The notes under the pieces were generated by a model. That model searched no databases. It was not told where the DNA came from and worked only from the letters and a program-made list of their open reading frames with translations. DNA of 64,000 nt, taken from NCBI RefSeq assembly GCF_003217325.1, contig NZ_QJTI01000002.1, forward strand, positions 271,548-335,547. Reading direction: 5' to 3'. Made by a program: the position numbers and the translations under genes. The stretch comes from Rhodopseudomonas faecalis (lineage in GTDB: Bacteria > Pseudomonadota > Alphaproteobacteria > Rhizobiales > Xanthobacteraceae). Positions within the stretch are counted from its first letter, which is position 1. Each line of letters opens with the position of its first letter. Below are positions 54,417-63,915 of this stretch, one piece after another.

Positions 54417-55187
54417 ATGGCTGACTGGAGTGCCGAGCAGTATCTGAGGTTCGAGGATGAGCGTACGCGTCCAGCGCGCGACCTGCTGGCGCAGATCCGG
54501 CTCGATGATCCGCGCCGGGTCGCTGACATCGGCTGCGGGCCCGGCAACTCCACCGAATTGCTGGTCAAGCGTTGGCCGCAGGCCAAGGTCACCGGCGTCG
54601 ACACCTCGGCCGACATGCTGCGCCAAGCCCGCGAGCGGCTGCCGGGGCACAACTTTATCGAAGCCAATATCGCCCATTGGGTAGCGCCGGTCGGCACCGA
54701 AGTGATCTTCGCCAACGCCGTGCTCAATTGGGTGCCGAACCACCTCAAGCACATGCAGCGGCTGCTGGGCGCGCTCGGGCCGGGCGGCGTGCTGGCGGTG
54801 CAGATGCCGGACAATCTTGACGAACCGTCACATGTCCTGATGCGCGAAGTGGCGATGCAGGAGCCGTGGCGCGAGCAATTGTCGAAGGCCGCGGAAACGC
54901 GTGATCAATTGCCGAAGCCGAGCGTCTATTATGACGCGCTGAAGCCGCTGTGCAGTCGGCTTGAGATTTGGCACACCATCTATAACCACCCGCTCGACAG
55001 CGCGATCGAGATCGTCGAATGGCTGAAAGGCACCGGGCTGCGGCCGTTTGTCGATCCGCTCGATCTGCCGGAGCGCAAGAACTTCATCGCCGCCTACACC
55101 GCGCGGATTGCGGCCGCCTATCTGCCGCAGGCCGACGGCAAGGTGCTGCTGCGCTTCCCGCGGCTGTTCATCGTCGCCACCCGTTAG
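54417..55187 (+). CDS. tam: Trans-aconitate 2-methyltransferase
   Basis: A class I SAM-dependent methyltransferase of 256 aa with motif [15 protein letters not shown] (about 36-49), an acidic loop [11 protein letters not shown], and the Tam-typical VLNWVPNH and [13 protein letters not shown]. It methylates trans-aconitate, detoxifying this aconitase inhibitor. N-terminus [19 protein letters not shown] matches Tam proteins closely. Confidence 0.9.
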   Translation: MADWSAEQYLRFEDERTRPARDLLAQIRLDDPRRVADIGCGPGNSTELLVKRWPQAKVTGVDTSADMLRQARERLPGHNFIEANIAHWVAPVGTEVIFANAVLNWVPNHLKHMQRLLGALGPGGVLAVQMPDNLDEPSHVLMREVAMQEPWREQLSKAAETRDQLPKPSVYYDALKPLCSRLEIWHTIYNHPLDSAIEIVEWLKGTGLRPFVDPLDLPERKNFIAAYTARIAAAYLPQADGKVLLRFPRLFIVATR

Positions 55188-55311
55188 TTGCCGTTCCGCA
55201 CTGCGGCCAGTTGCCGCGTAAACGCGCCATGATCGTGTCTGCTGCGATCAGGTATAAGCCCGCGTTTGCTTGTCACTACTGATGAAAATCCAATTTGCGA
55301 GAGCCCTCTCA

Positions 55312-55902
55312 ATGTCCACGACTCCCGAAACCCCATTGCCCCCGAAGAGACTGCCGATGCGGCCGATCCCGGTGCTGATCTTCGGTTCCCGCTGGCTGCA
55401 ATTGCCGCTCTATGTCGGCCTGATTGTTGCACAAGCCGTCTATGTGGTGCTGTTCCTCAAGGAACTGTGGCACCTGATTGCGCATTCGTTCGATTTCAGC
55501 GAGCAGCAGATCATGCTGGTGGTGCTCGGCCTGATCGACGTGGTGATGATCTCCAACCTCCTCGTGATGGTGATCGTCGGCGGCTACGAGACCTTTGTGT
55601 CGCGGCTCAATCTGCAAGGTCATCCGGACGAGCCGGAATGGCTTGGCCACGTCAATGCCAGCGTGCTGAAGATCAAGCTGGCGATGGCGATCATCGGCAT
55701 TTCCTCGATCCATCTGTTGCGCACCTTCATCGAAGCCGGCGGCCTTGGTGCCCCGGGCCGCACCTCGAACTACACCGCCGAAGGCGTGATGTGGCAGACC
55801 ATCATCCATACGGTATTCATCCTGTCGGCGATCGGCATCGCCTATGTCGACAAGCTGTCCAATGACGCGGTCGCGCGCGACAGCGGCGGGCATCATCATT
55901 GA
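55312..55902 (+). CDS. YqhA family membrane protein (UPF0114)
   Basis: A protein of 196 aa with about four hydrophobic helices and the family segment [21 protein letters not shown] after helix 2. It ends in SGGHHH. Function is unknown; the family is TIGR00645. The ATG at 55312 (MSTTPETP) is preferred over 55270. The next gene follows by 56 bp. Confidence 0.87.
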   Translation: MSTTPETPLPPKRLPMRPIPVLIFGSRWLQLPLYVGLIVAQAVYVVLFLKELWHLIAHSFDFSEQQIMLVVLGLIDVVMISNLLVMVIVGGYETFVSRLNLQGHPDEPEWLGHVNASVLKIKLAMAIIGISSIHLLRTFIEAGGLGAPGRTSNYTAEGVMWQTIIHTVFILSAIGIAYVDKLSNDAVARDSGGHHH

Positions 55903-55958
55903 GGAGCTCCGGCCTGGGTGCTAGTTTGCGGACAACGCTTCTGGCACCCTGGCCGGTG

Positions 55959-57200
55959 ATGACACGTCGCATCCACATCGTCATTGTTGCGCTGCTGCTG
56001 TGTGTGGTGCTCGGCCAATGGCCGCGTGCCGCCGCGGCGGCCGATGCCGGCTTCAACGGCTTCCTGGCTTCGATGTGGCCGCAGGCGCGCGATGCCGGCA
56101 TTTCGCGCGCCACTTTCGAGGCGATCACCGCCGGGCTTGAGCCCGACTACAAGCTGCCTGATCTCATTCTGCCCGGGCGGCCGAAAACCGGCGCGCCGTC
56201 GCAGGCCGAGTTCGTGCAGGTTCCGGCCGACTATCTCAAGGAAACCACCATCAGCCGTCTGGCGTCCTATGGCCAGCGGCTGTTGCAGCAGCACCGCGCC
56301 ACGCTCGATCGCATCGAGCGGCAATTCGGCGTGCCGGCCACGGTGGTGCTGGCGATCTGGGGCCGCGAGACCGATTTCGGCCGCTACCGGCTGCCCTATG
56401 ATCTGATGCGGGTGCTCGCCACCCAGGCCTATGTCGGCCGGCGCAAGGAGCAGTACCAAGTCGAATTCATCGAGGCGATGAAGATCGTGCAGGAAGGCCA
56501 CGCCGCGCGCGGTAATCTGCGCTCGTCATGGGCCGGCGCCACCGGGCTGACGCAGTTTCTGCCCTCGGAATTCTATAAGCACGGCGTTGATTTTGACGGC
56601 GATGGCCGGATCGACATCTGGCATTCGGTGCCCGACGCCTTGGCCTCGGCGGCGCAGCAGCTCGCCAACAAGGGTTGGCAGAGCGGGGTGCGCTGGGCCT
56701 ATGAGGTGCGCGCGCCCGCCAATGTCGATTGCACGCTCGGCGTGCCGGAAGTGAGCCGACCGATCGGCGAATGGCTGCGCCAGGGTTTTGTGCCGGTGCG
56801 CGGCCAACGGCTCAGCGCCGCCGAGCAGGCGCAGCCGGCGTCGCTGCTGCAGCCAGAGGGCATCTATGGCCCGTCATTCCTGACCACCAAGAACTACTTC
56901 GTGATCAAGGAATACAATTTCTCCGATCTCTATGTGCTGTTCGTCGGCCACGTCGCCGACCGGATTCGCGATCCGCAGCCCTTTGCGACGCCCTGGGCCG
57001 CGACCACGCAGCTGCGCAGCAAGGATGTCGAGGCGATGCAGCGCCATCTGACGCGGCTCGGGCTCTATGCCGACAAGCTCGACGGCAAGGCCGGGATGCA
57101 GACCCGCGCCGCGCTCGGCGCCTATCAGAAGGCGGCCGGGCTGAAGGTCGATTGCTGGCCGAGCGTTTCGGTGCTGCAGGCGCTGCAGCGCGCGCGCTGA
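55959..57200 (+). CDS. Lytic murein transglycosylase (MltB family)
   Basis: A protein of 413 aa with a signal peptide (about 1-28), an SLT_2/MltB catalytic domain (about 30-320) and a C-terminal PG_binding_1 domain (about 345-410, LTRLGLYADKLDGKAG). The catalytic acid is E137 in WGRETDFGRY. GATGLTQFLPSEFYKHG shapes the groove. It cleaves glycan strands with anhydromuramyl ends in the periplasm. The frame is open to a TTG at 55899, but the signal peptide starts at ATG 55959. Confidence 0.9.
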   Translation: MTRRIHIVIVALLLCVVLGQWPRAAAAADAGFNGFLASMWPQARDAGISRATFEAITAGLEPDYKLPDLILPGRPKTGAPSQAEFVQVPADYLKETTISRLASYGQRLLQQHRATLDRIERQFGVPATVVLAIWGRETDFGRYRLPYDLMRVLATQAYVGRRKEQYQVEFIEAMKIVQEGHAARGNLRSSWAGATGLTQFLPSEFYKHGVDFDGDGRIDIWHSVPDALASAAQQLANKGWQSGVRWAYEVRAPANVDCTLGVPEVSRPIGEWLRQGFVPVRGQRLSAAEQAQPASLLQPEGIYGPSFLTTKNYFVIKEYNFSDLYVLFVGHVADRIRDPQPFATPWAATTQLRSKDVEAMQRHLTRLGLYADKLDGKAGMQTRAALGAYQKAAGLKVDCWPSVSVLQALQRAR

Positions 57201-57260
57201 CGCGCGGCATCAGACAAGCCAGCCGAGCCTGCAAGCCGAGCCAGAAAACCAAAAGCCCAC

Positions 57261-57295
57261 AAAACCAAAAGCCGGGCCACTTGCGCGACCCGGCT
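57261..57295 (-). terminator. Rho-independent terminator for the minus-strand glycine-zipper gene
   Basis: AGCCGGG and CCCGGCT arms (57270-57276 and 57289-57295) form the hairpin. On the minus strand it is followed by a T-rich run (TTTTGGTTTT). It lies about 55 bp after the glycine-zipper gene stop and between converging genes. Confidence 0.5.
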
Positions 57296-57348
57296 CCAGG
57301 TAGACCACTGCAACAAACCGCGCGGCTCAAGCAGCCGGCGCGATTCGA

Positions 57349-57636
57349 TTAATCGCAAACCTCGACGCGGCGGGTACGCCAGACGCCGCGATAGTCATCC
57401 CAGAAACGTTCGCGCACCACGCGGCACGGCGGCGGTTCCTCGACATAGACCGGGGCCGGCGCGGCATAGGCCGGGCGGCTGCTGGCGATGGCGCTGCCGA
57501 GCAGCGCGCCGCCGATCAGGCCGCCGGCGACGCCAGCGGCAATCTGCCCTCCGTCGGCCTTGGCGGCCGGAGCGATGGCCACCAGCGATCCGGCGACCGT
57601 TGCAACCGCGAGCAGAGCGGAAACTGTCTTCTTCAT
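57349..57636 (-). CDS. Small secreted glycine-zipper protein, paralogue 1
   Basis: A protein of 95 aa with a signal peptide (about 1-27, cleavage after AKA), a glycine zipper (GVAGGLIGGALLGSAIA), a Pro/Ala spacer and a C-terminal motif C-x8-FWDDYRGVWR-x-RRVEVC. It shares architecture and the C-terminal motif with the gene at 57860-58156. It is probably associated with the outer membrane or envelope. No known function. Confidence 0.75.
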   Translation of the reverse strand: MKKTVSALLAVATVAGSLVAIAPAAKADGGQIAAGVAGGLIGGALLGSAIASSRPAYAAPAPVYVEEPPPCRVVRERFWDDYRGVWRTRRVEVCD

Positions 57637-57859
57637 TGAGTGGCTCTCCTGGAGTGGCGCCGCGAATCGGCGCCGGGTTGGTCATACGCTTGTGGGGTCT
57701 CGACAGGCTCCGGGCAATTCCGAAGATCGTCAACCTCGCGGCACCAGCGTCGGCTCATTGCCTTTCAAAAAAGGTGTTTTTCGGGCCGATGTCAAACTGC
57801 AAAGGTCAAACCGCAAAGCGGTTGCGATGCGGGAACTGAAGCACTGTTGCGTCCGGGCG

Positions 57860-58156
57860 TCAGCCGCAGACCCGCACATTGCGAATCCGCCAGCCATAGC
57901 CGTCCCAAAACCGCTGCCGCTGCCAATAGCAGTCGCTGTAATAGCCCGGGGACACCACATAGCTCGGTCCGTAATAGTAGCTCGGCCCGTAATAATAGCC
58001 GGGGCCGGCGAAGGCGCCGCCGACCAGCGCGCCGCCGAGCAGCCCTGCGGCCAGCCCGACGCCGAAACCGTCATGGGCTTGTGCCGGCGCCGGCGCCGCC
58101 AGCGCGGTCATGGCGAGGGTGGCTGCGGCCGTCACGGCCAAAATCGTCTTGTTCAC
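57860..58156 (-). CDS. Small secreted glycine-zipper protein, paralogue 2
   Basis: A protein of 98 aa with a signal peptide (about 1-27, cleavage after AQA), a glycine zipper (GVGLAAGLLGGALVGGAFAG), a Tyr-rich repeat (YYYGPSYYYGPSY) and a C-terminal C-x7-FWDGYGWRIRNVRVC motif like paralogue 1. It lies 223 bp upstream of paralogue 1 on the same strand. A tandem duplication is the simple explanation. Confidence 0.75.
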   Translation of the reverse strand: MNKTILAVTAAATLAMTALAAPAPAQAHDGFGVGLAAGLLGGALVGGAFAGPGYYYGPSYYYGPSYVVSPGYYSDCYWQRQRFWDGYGWRIRNVRVCG

Positions 58157-58649
58157 GGCTGAACACTCCTGGCTCGAAATGCCTGCGAGCTTTCACCCCG
58201 GCACCTCATGGCGGCGATTTCAGCACGGAACAGTTGAACGGTGAATGAATGCCGTTGCCGCATGTGGGGCGGCCAAGGAACGCGCCGGTCGCCCGTTTGC
58301 GGGAGGCCGGCGTGGCTCGTTCCGTTTGAACCGCTGCCGTCTTGGCCCCCGGGAGGCCGACAACGCAGCCCCCGCAGCCGGCCAGAGGACGGCACCCGGG
58401 CGAGAGGGGGGACCTGGGGCGGACGATCAACGCGCCCGATCGCGCCATGCCGCCGTGAATAGCGCCAGGTTGTTGCGACCCAGTCGCGAGTTTGAGCGAG
58501 ATCAAGATACCGGCGGCGTTTTGGAATAGCTTCAGATTACCGCTTCATCCTTTGCACTGCACGGTTTTGTTGCGTATCGGTATCATTATCAATGGCAATA
58601 TGTGGGGCCGCCGGCGCAGCCGGCGCAAGAATGGGGAAGACAGCTCTTC
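58157..58649. other. Divergent intergenic region, glycine-zipper gene / bfd
   Basis: 493 bp. Open frames here on both strands have low-information Arg/Gly-rich products and are not called. The last about 90 bp are markedly A/T-rich (58560-58605) and hold the candidate iron-regulatory site for bfd. Confidence 0.55.
58579..58600. promoter_or_regulatory. A/T-rich candidate iron-regulatory site upstream of bfd
   Basis: GGTATCATTATCAATGGCAA contains one ATTATCA half of the classical Fur 7-1-7 box and lies about 50-70 bp before the bfd ATG. The other half is poor. Alphaproteobacteria also use Irr and RirA, whose consensus motifs I do not see. Tentative. Confidence 0.3.
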
Positions 58650-58907
58650 ATGATTGTGTGCTCATGCAATGTCCTGACCGACCACGACGTCCGCAGCGTG
58701 GTCCAAACCGCCGAGGACCCTCTCACCACCAGCGACGTCTATGGCTGCCTGGGCTGTAGCCGGCAATGCGGCCGCTGTGCGCGCACCATCAAGCGCATCA
58801 TGAACGAGACCATGGGGCCGGCCGATGCTGCCATCGCCGCAGCCGGGGACGGCCTGGAACGGCGCGCCGCACCGCTCGATTTTCAGCTGGCCGAGGAGGC
58901 GGCCTGA
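58650..58907 (+). CDS. bfd: Bacterioferritin-associated ferredoxin
   Basis: An 85-aa (2Fe-2S)-binding protein of the BFD-like family. Cysteines fall at C4 and C6 (MIVCSCN) and in C33-x2-C36-x3-C40-x2-C43 (CLGCSRQCGRC). Four of these bind the cluster. Bfd reduces the iron core of bacterioferritin so that Fe2+ can be released. The ATG at 58650 gives the conserved N-terminus, and the upstream open frame does not. bfr follows by 148 bp. Confidence 0.9.
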   Translation: MIVCSCNVLTDHDVRSVVQTAEDPLTTSDVYGCLGCSRQCGRCARTIKRIMNETMGPADAAIAAAGDGLERRAAPLDFQLAEEAA

Positions 58908-59055
58908 TCACGCCGCGGCATCGCACTGGAACTTGGGGCCTGCGGCGAATATGCAATCGCTTCGTATTCCTTGTTGTCGTCACCCGGTTCCCCACCTAAC
59001 CTAGGGGGAGGTGGAGAGCGCCGCGCCGAGCCGCGCGGCCAAGTGGAGAGGCGAC

Positions 59056-59535
59056 ATGAAAGGCGACGCGAAGGTCATCGAATATCTCAACAAGGGACTG
59101 CGCAGCGAACTGACCGCCATCAGCCAATACTGGCTGCATTATCGGCTGCTCGCGAACTGGGGTCTGAAGGACATGGCCAAGGTCTGGCGCAAGGAGTCCA
59201 TCGAGGAGATGGAACATGCCGACCTGCTGACCGACCGCATCATCTTCCTGGAAGGCCATCCGAACATGCAGGTGCTCGATCCGCTGCATATCGGCCAAAA
59301 TGTCCGCGAAGTGCTGGAAGCCGATCTGCAGGCCGAACTTGGGGCGCGCGCGCTCTATCAGGAAGCGGCCACCTATTGTCAGAGCGTCAAGGACTATGTG
59401 TCACGCGATCTGTTCGAGAAGCTGATGAAGGACGAGGAACATCACATCGACTTCCTCGAAACCGAAATCGAGCTGGCCAATAAGATCGGCTACGAGCTCT
59501 ATCAGTCGACGCGGGTCGGCGAACTCGATCACTGA
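59056..59535 (+). CDS. bfr: Bacterioferritin
   Basis: A four-helix protein of 159 aa forming 24-mer iron-storage shells. The ferroxidase ligands are all present: E18, E51, H54, E94, E127 and H130. The haem-ligating Met is M52. It stores iron as ferric mineral in the cytosol, and Bfd encoded just upstream should mobilise it. GGAGAGG lies about 4-10 nt before the ATG at 59056. A degenerate family A repeat follows. Confidence 0.95.
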   Translation: MKGDAKVIEYLNKGLRSELTAISQYWLHYRLLANWGLKDMAKVWRKESIEEMEHADLLTDRIIFLEGHPNMQVLDPLHIGQNVREVLEADLQAELGARALYQEAATYCQSVKDYVSRDLFEKLMKDEEHHIDFLETEIELANKIGYELYQSTRVGELDH

Positions 59536-59544
59536 TTTCAAACC

Positions 59545-59643
59545 ACACCGATCCACGTGTCATGGCCGGGCTCGTCCCGGCCACTTGCGTTGGTAGGGCC
59601 GCTGCAAGACGACAATGCCCGCGACCAGCGCGGACATTGGTGG
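59545..59643 (+). repeat. Interspersed palindromic repeat, family A copy 5 (degenerate)
   Basis: GTGTCATGGCCGGGCTCGTCCCGGCCA is well kept. The second hairpin (ATGCCCGCGACCAGCGCGGACAT) has changed bases, and the outer parts are lost. It lies between the converging bfr and chemotaxis-receptor genes. Confidence 0.7.
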
Positions 59644-59665
59644 GTGTTCGTTGAAGCCTAATCGC

Positions 59666-61693
59666 TTAAGCGGCGCGCACTGTCTCAAGGAACGCCGCGA
59701 CCTGACGCTGCAAGGCATCGCTGTCGGCCGACAGGATGCGTGCGGCGTTCAGCACCTGGGTCGATGCCGATCCGGTCTCGCTGGCGCCGCGCTGCACGTC
59801 GGAGATCTTGGCGCTGACTTGCGTGGTGCCCTGCGCGGCCTGTTGGACATTGCTGGAAATGTCCTGGGTGGCGATGCCCTGTTGATCGACCGCCGAAGCG
59901 ATGGTGGAGGCGATCTCCGACATTTTGGCGATGGTCGCACCGATCTCATGGATCGCCGCGACCGAATGATCGGTCGCCGATTGGATGCCGCTGATCTGCT
60001 GGCTGATTTCGCCGGTCGCGCGCGCGGTCTGCTCGGCCAGCGCTTTCACTTCCGAGGCGACCACCGCAAAGCCGCGGCCAGCCTCACCAGCGCGGGCCGC
60101 CTCGATGGTAGCGTTCAGCGCCAAGAGATTGGTCTGGCCGGCAATGGTGTTGATCAGTTCGACCACGTCGCCGATCCGGCTCGCGGCTTGCGCGAGCTGC
60201 GTGATCTGATCGTTGGTGAGATGGGCTTGCTGCACGGCGGCGCCGGCGATCTGGGTGGAATCCTGCACCTGGCGGCCGATTTCGGTGATCGACGACGCCA
60301 TTTGCTCGGAGGCGGTCGCCACCGATTGCACATTGGCGGTGGCCTGTTCGGACGCCTCTGCGACGAAGGCGGTCAGCCGCTCGGTCTGTTCGGCAGTCGA
60401 GGTCAGCCGGCGCGCGGCGCCCTCGAGTTCGGCCGACGCCGTCGACACCCGATTGACGATCTGACACACGGCATTCTCGAATTCCGAGGCCAGGCGATGC
60501 ATATCCTGCTTGCGCTGCTCGCGTGCGCGATGATCTTGCTCCGCCAGCGCTTCGGCTTCCTCCTGGGCGCGCTTGGCGGCGTTTTGCCGGATCACCACCA
60601 CGGTCTTGGCGATATCGCCGATTTCGTCGCCGCGCGTCGCGCCGGGAATATGCACATCAAGCTCGCCGCCGGCCATCTTGCCGAGCGCACCGTTGAGCCG
60701 CATCAGCGGACGCGACACGCTGATGAAGCCGAACACCATCGACACCAGCAGCGACGCCATCACCGCAAGGCCGATGCCGAAATTGACGCGGTTGGCCGAG
60801 CTGAGATCGCTTTTGGCAGCGGTCTTGGCCTGATCGGACAGCTTGGCGGCTTCGCTGACCGCGGCGCGCATTTTCTGAATTGCCTGGTCGCCGGTCGGCG
60901 TTGCGTTCAGCTCGATCAGCGCGCGCTTGCGCAGATCATTGGCGACCGCGTCCGACGACACGTCGTAATACCCAGTCAGGATCGCGTTCATGAAATCAAC
61001 GTCGGCGATGAACTCTGGATCGTCCAACAGTTCGCGCAGCTTGGTCAGCGCGGCGTTGAGGTCATTCGGCAGCCGCTCGATGATCAGCTTCTGCTCGGTC
61101 TCGCTGGTGGCGCCGAACCGCCAGGTCGCGGCGTCGAGCATGTTGAACAGCGCATCGGCGTGATGCAGCACCTTGACGATTTCGGCATGGTTGGCGGACG
61201 CCAGCATCGCCGGCTGTTCCAGCCCGGAACTGATGGCGCGGCGCCATTCTTCGGTGATGGTGCGCCGGCTATCGAGAATTTCCAGCGTGCGCAGTTGCTC
61301 CTGCACCACCGCCTTGGCGTGCTCGCCGAACTCGGTGGCAAGCACCTTGATCGACCTGAGCTGCGCCAGGCTGTCGGCCTGTTCGATCTGGCCGATCGCG
61401 GCGTCGAGATGCTTGATGGTGCCTTCTTCGGCCTGCTGCAACGACTTGGCTTCGGTTTGCACATCGGCCGGCGTCTTCGCCAGCCGGATGATGCTTATCG
61501 ACAGCTGCATGCGGCGCAGCGCGATATCAGCCTCGAGCAAATTGCCGGAGATCGTTTGCTGCACCTCAGCGCGGTCATTCGATCGGTTGATGGCGATTTC
61601 GGATGTCATCTGATTGGCGGACATCGCCAGCGACAGCACCAGCCCGGCAAGACCGGCGAAGCCGAGCTTGTAGGCGATCCGATTGAGCTTCAT
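59666..61693 (-). CDS. Methyl-accepting chemotaxis protein
   Basis: A membrane receptor of 675 aa. It has TM1 (about 10-27), a helical periplasmic domain (about 28-303), TM2 (305-325), HAMP (about 326-376) and a cytoplasmic signalling domain whose hairpin tip holds [15 protein letters not shown] and [11 protein letters not shown]. It relays an unknown ligand signal to CheA/CheW. No che genes are nearby, though motAB is in this window. Confidence 0.93.
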   Translation of the reverse strand: MKLNRIAYKLGFAGLAGLVLSLAMSANQMTSEIAINRSNDRAEVQQTISGNLLEADIALRRMQLSISIIRLAKTPADVQTEAKSLQQAEEGTIKHLDAAIGQIEQADSLAQLRSIKVLATEFGEHAKAVVQEQLRTLEILDSRRTITEEWRRAISSGLEQPAMLASANHAEIVKVLHHADALFNMLDAATWRFGATSETEQKLIIERLPNDLNAALTKLRELLDDPEFIADVDFMNAILTGYYDVSSDAVANDLRKRALIELNATPTGDQAIQKMRAAVSEAAKLSDQAKTAAKSDLSSANRVNFGIGLAVMASLLVSMVFGFISVSRPLMRLNGALGKMAGGELDVHIPGATRGDEIGDIAKTVVVIRQNAAKRAQEEAEALAEQDHRAREQRKQDMHRLASEFENAVCQIVNRVSTASAELEGAARRLTSTAEQTERLTAFVAEASEQATANVQSVATASEQMASSITEIGRQVQDSTQIAGAAVQQAHLTNDQITQLAQAASRIGDVVELINTIAGQTNLLALNATIEAARAGEAGRGFAVVASEVKALAEQTARATGEISQQISGIQSATDHSVAAIHEIGATIAKMSEIASTIASAVDQQGIATQDISSNVQQAAQGTTQVSAKISDVQRGASETGSASTQVLNAARILSADSDALQRQVAAFLETVRAA

Positions 61694-62044
61694 GGGTGCG
61701 CTTTCTCGTCAACTCCGCAAGTCGGCAGCGGTCCGGCGCCGCGGTGTGCTGGTGTCGCTGCTGCGCGATAATCGTGTTGGCGAGGGATGAAGATTTCGTT
61801 GGCCGAGGCAGGCAATGGGGCTTGCGCAAGCCAACCTGGTAGTTGCCCGTAGGGTTGACGCCTCGCTGAGCGAACATCGGCTCAGTAAATTGGCTGCTCA
61901 GCGAACACCGTCTAAGCGAGCATCCATCTAGCGGAGATTGGATCGGCGAATGTCGGCTTGCGCATCGCGCGAGGCGGACCATCGGTCCGCGTCGCTGCTT
62001 GATCGTTGATCTGCCGGGCGACAGATCAAAGCTGTTCGGGATTT
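61694..62044. other. Intergenic region between the chemotaxis receptor and the zinc-ribbon protein
   Basis: 351 bp. No gene. A stretch at about 61866-61920 repeats a loose GCTCAGCGAACAYCG-like unit two to three times (CTGAGCGAACATCGGCTCAG, then GCTCAGCGAACACCGTCT). This may be a degenerate repeat or a binding-site array. Confidence 0.45.
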
Positions 62045-63280
62045 TTAGGCGGCGCTACGGCCGGGGCCGCGGCTGTCGCTCGACGGCATCACCACCAGCG
62101 CATCGTCCTTGCGGCAGATGCCAAAAGTGCCTTGCGCATTGGCGGTCAGCAGCACGGTCGGCTCGCCGCAATGATCGCACACGAACACGCCGGCGTCGTC
62201 GAAGCGGCCGCGTAGCTTGTCTTTCTTGGCGATCAGGCTGCACTCATGGCTGACCGGATCGATGCCGACCTTGGCGCCGCACGAGAAACAGAACCGCACT
62301 TCGCTCTCGGTCTGGCCTTCATCGATATTGGCTGGAATGCGCGAGGCGCACACCGGGCAGGCCGCGGTGACGGCGACGGTGGCGTGCGAGGCGCCGCGGC
62401 TGCGCACGAACACCGCGCCATTGGTGGCACGATGGGCATGGAAGCGCTGCTTGCAATGCTCGCAGGTCGGGGTGGCGCTGTCGCCCGGATTGATGCCGAT
62501 CTGGAAGCTGACTTCCTTGCGGCAATTCGGGCAGCGCTCGGTGGCGGTGCCGATCTTGCGCGAGGCTTCGCTGCCGGCCGCCGCCGCGCTCGCCTGCGCG
62601 TTGCCGCCCTGATCGAGCCGGTGCAACAGGTCATGGACATTGGTGCGCATGGTCGACAGCAGCGGCTGGATGCTGCTGTTGTCGGACATCGGCTGCGCGT
62701 CGAGCAGATGATCGAACTCTTCCAGCAGCGAGCGCACCTTCACCGCCTCGCAGCCTTGCAGCATGGTCTCGCCGGTGAGCTTGCCCAGCTCGCGGATCAC
62801 GCCGCTGACATTGGCGATGCTCTGTTCGATCTGGCCGAAATAGATCGCCGGATGCTGCTGGTCCTCAAGGCCATGACGCACGGATTTGCGGATCTGTCCG
62901 GTGGACAGTTCGAGCTGCCGCGCCAGCACTGCGATGTGTCCGGTGACGCGCGTTTCCGACGAGGCATGGCCAAAGGTCCAGGCAATGGCGATCGCAGCCA
63001 GACCGGCTCCAGCGATTGCCAACAATTGTCCAGAAAACCAGATCCAGCCGGTTTGCGAACCGAGCAGGACGCCGATAGCGACAATGAAGACGCCTACGGC
63101 GGCGGCGATGGTCTCGACGGGGTGAGCCGAAAAGAATTCGTCAAGTTTTTTGCTGAGCACAGCGCACCCGTTCCAAATCAACTTGTGGAAAAAACGTAGC
63201 AAGGATTCTTTGCGTCGGGTAGCCGTTGAGCGCTGATTGATTTGAGTTTCTGTCAGCAGCGTTAAACTGAACTGCACCAT
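62045..63280 (-). CDS. Membrane protein with cytosolic zinc-ribbon pairs, unknown function
   Basis: Up to 411 aa. Two hydrophobic helices (about 57-74 and 82-103) are followed by a helical region (110-225). The C-terminal half has cysteine pairs C250/C253 with C273/C276, then C308/C311 with C331/C334, then C368/C371 with C389 and C347 nearby, the pattern of three zinc ribbons. I do not recognise a named family. The ATG at 63280 lacks a ribosome site, and a GTG at 63160 (LSKKLDEFF) is a plausible alternative start. It lies alone between the receptor and a small hypothetical gene. Confidence 0.72.
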   Translation of the reverse strand: MVQFSLTLLTETQINQRSTATRRKESLLRFFHKLIWNGCAVLSKKLDEFFSAHPVETIAAAVGVFIVAIGVLLGSQTGWIWFSGQLLAIAGAGLAAIAIAWTFGHASSETRVTGHIAVLARQLELSTGQIRKSVRHGLEDQQHPAIYFGQIEQSIANVSGVIRELGKLTGETMLQGCEAVKVRSLLEEFDHLLDAQPMSDNSSIQPLLSTMRTNVHDLLHRLDQGGNAQASAAAAGSEASRKIGTATERCPNCRKEVSFQIGINPGDSATPTCEHCKQRFHAHRATNGAVFVRSRGASHATVAVTAACPVCASRIPANIDEGQTESEVRFCFSCGAKVGIDPVSHECSLIAKKDKLRGRFDDAGVFVCDHCGEPTVLLTANAQGTFGICRKDDALVVMPSSDSRGPGRSAA

Positions 63281-63589
63281 GCCGTAACCGCATAACGTTG
63301 CCTATACCCTGCTACTGGCGATGTTATTTAACTTTGGTTGTAAGGTATTTTTCAAAGCCGTTTTGCTGCACTGCACAGCGGCGGCGATCGCGCCAAAAGG
63401 CTTGGTTTTGGCTGCAAAAGCGTCGCTCCGCTGAGGTCGTTGCTGCGCCATGCCAAACATTCGCAACAGCAACAGCGCCGCTGCGATCAAGGATAGTTGT
63501 ACGATGCCGAACTACTCGGCCAAAAATACCATTGCGCCATGCAACGACTGCGCTACATCGCTGCTGCCGATGAGGTCTGATGGAGGTCG
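63281..63589. other. Divergent intergenic region
   Basis: 309 bp, A/T-richer than the average here (especially 63310-63370). Open frames in it are short and unconvincing. It probably contains promoters for both flanking genes. Confidence 0.45.
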
Positions 63590-63898
63590 ATGGTGAGCGA
63601 GATCGCATCCGACAGCGTGCCCAAGCAGGCCGATCCCGATCTGGTATCGGCCGACATCATTGTCGGCAGCCATGCCTTTCGCCGTGGCGTGTCCGAAGTG
63701 CGCACCGGCCGGCAGCCGCGTTATGACGACGAGGTGCTGGCGCTGGACGGCATGCAGTGGGCCTATGAATGGGGCCGGCAGTTCGCGCTGCTGGTGCCGC
63801 ATGATCTGCCGCTGATCTCGCCTGACGAGGGCACCATCAATCCAAGGGCGGTCTATCTGTTCAACATCTACCGCGCCCGCGGCCAGTTGTGCAGGTAG
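63590..63898 (+). CDS. Small hypothetical protein
   Basis: 102 aa with no signal peptide or membrane helix. A charged N-terminus is followed by DIIVGSHAFRRGVSEVRTG and MQWAYEWGRQFALLVPHDLPL. GGAGG lies 4 nt before the ATG at 63590, a good ribosome site. I recognise no domain. The A/T-rich region before it and the transposase end after it suggest a recently rearranged edge. Confidence 0.6.
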   Translation: MVSEIASDSVPKQADPDLVSADIIVGSHAFRRGVSEVRTGRQPRYDDEVLALDGMQWAYEWGRQFALLVPHDLPLISPDEGTINPRAVYLFNIYRARGQLCR

Positions 63899-63915
63899 TG
63901 CGATTGTAGCAACCA

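Noticed and set aside
58206..58505. 99-codon minus-strand frame upstream of the glycine-zipper gene
   Set aside because: Gly/Pro/Arg-rich product without a signal or motif; competing open frames lie on the other strand.
59615..61771. 718-codon open frame on the plus strand
   Set aside because: It is antisense to the chemotaxis receptor. The product is rich in Gly, Arg, His and Asp with no domain, typical of a shadow frame in GC-rich DNA.
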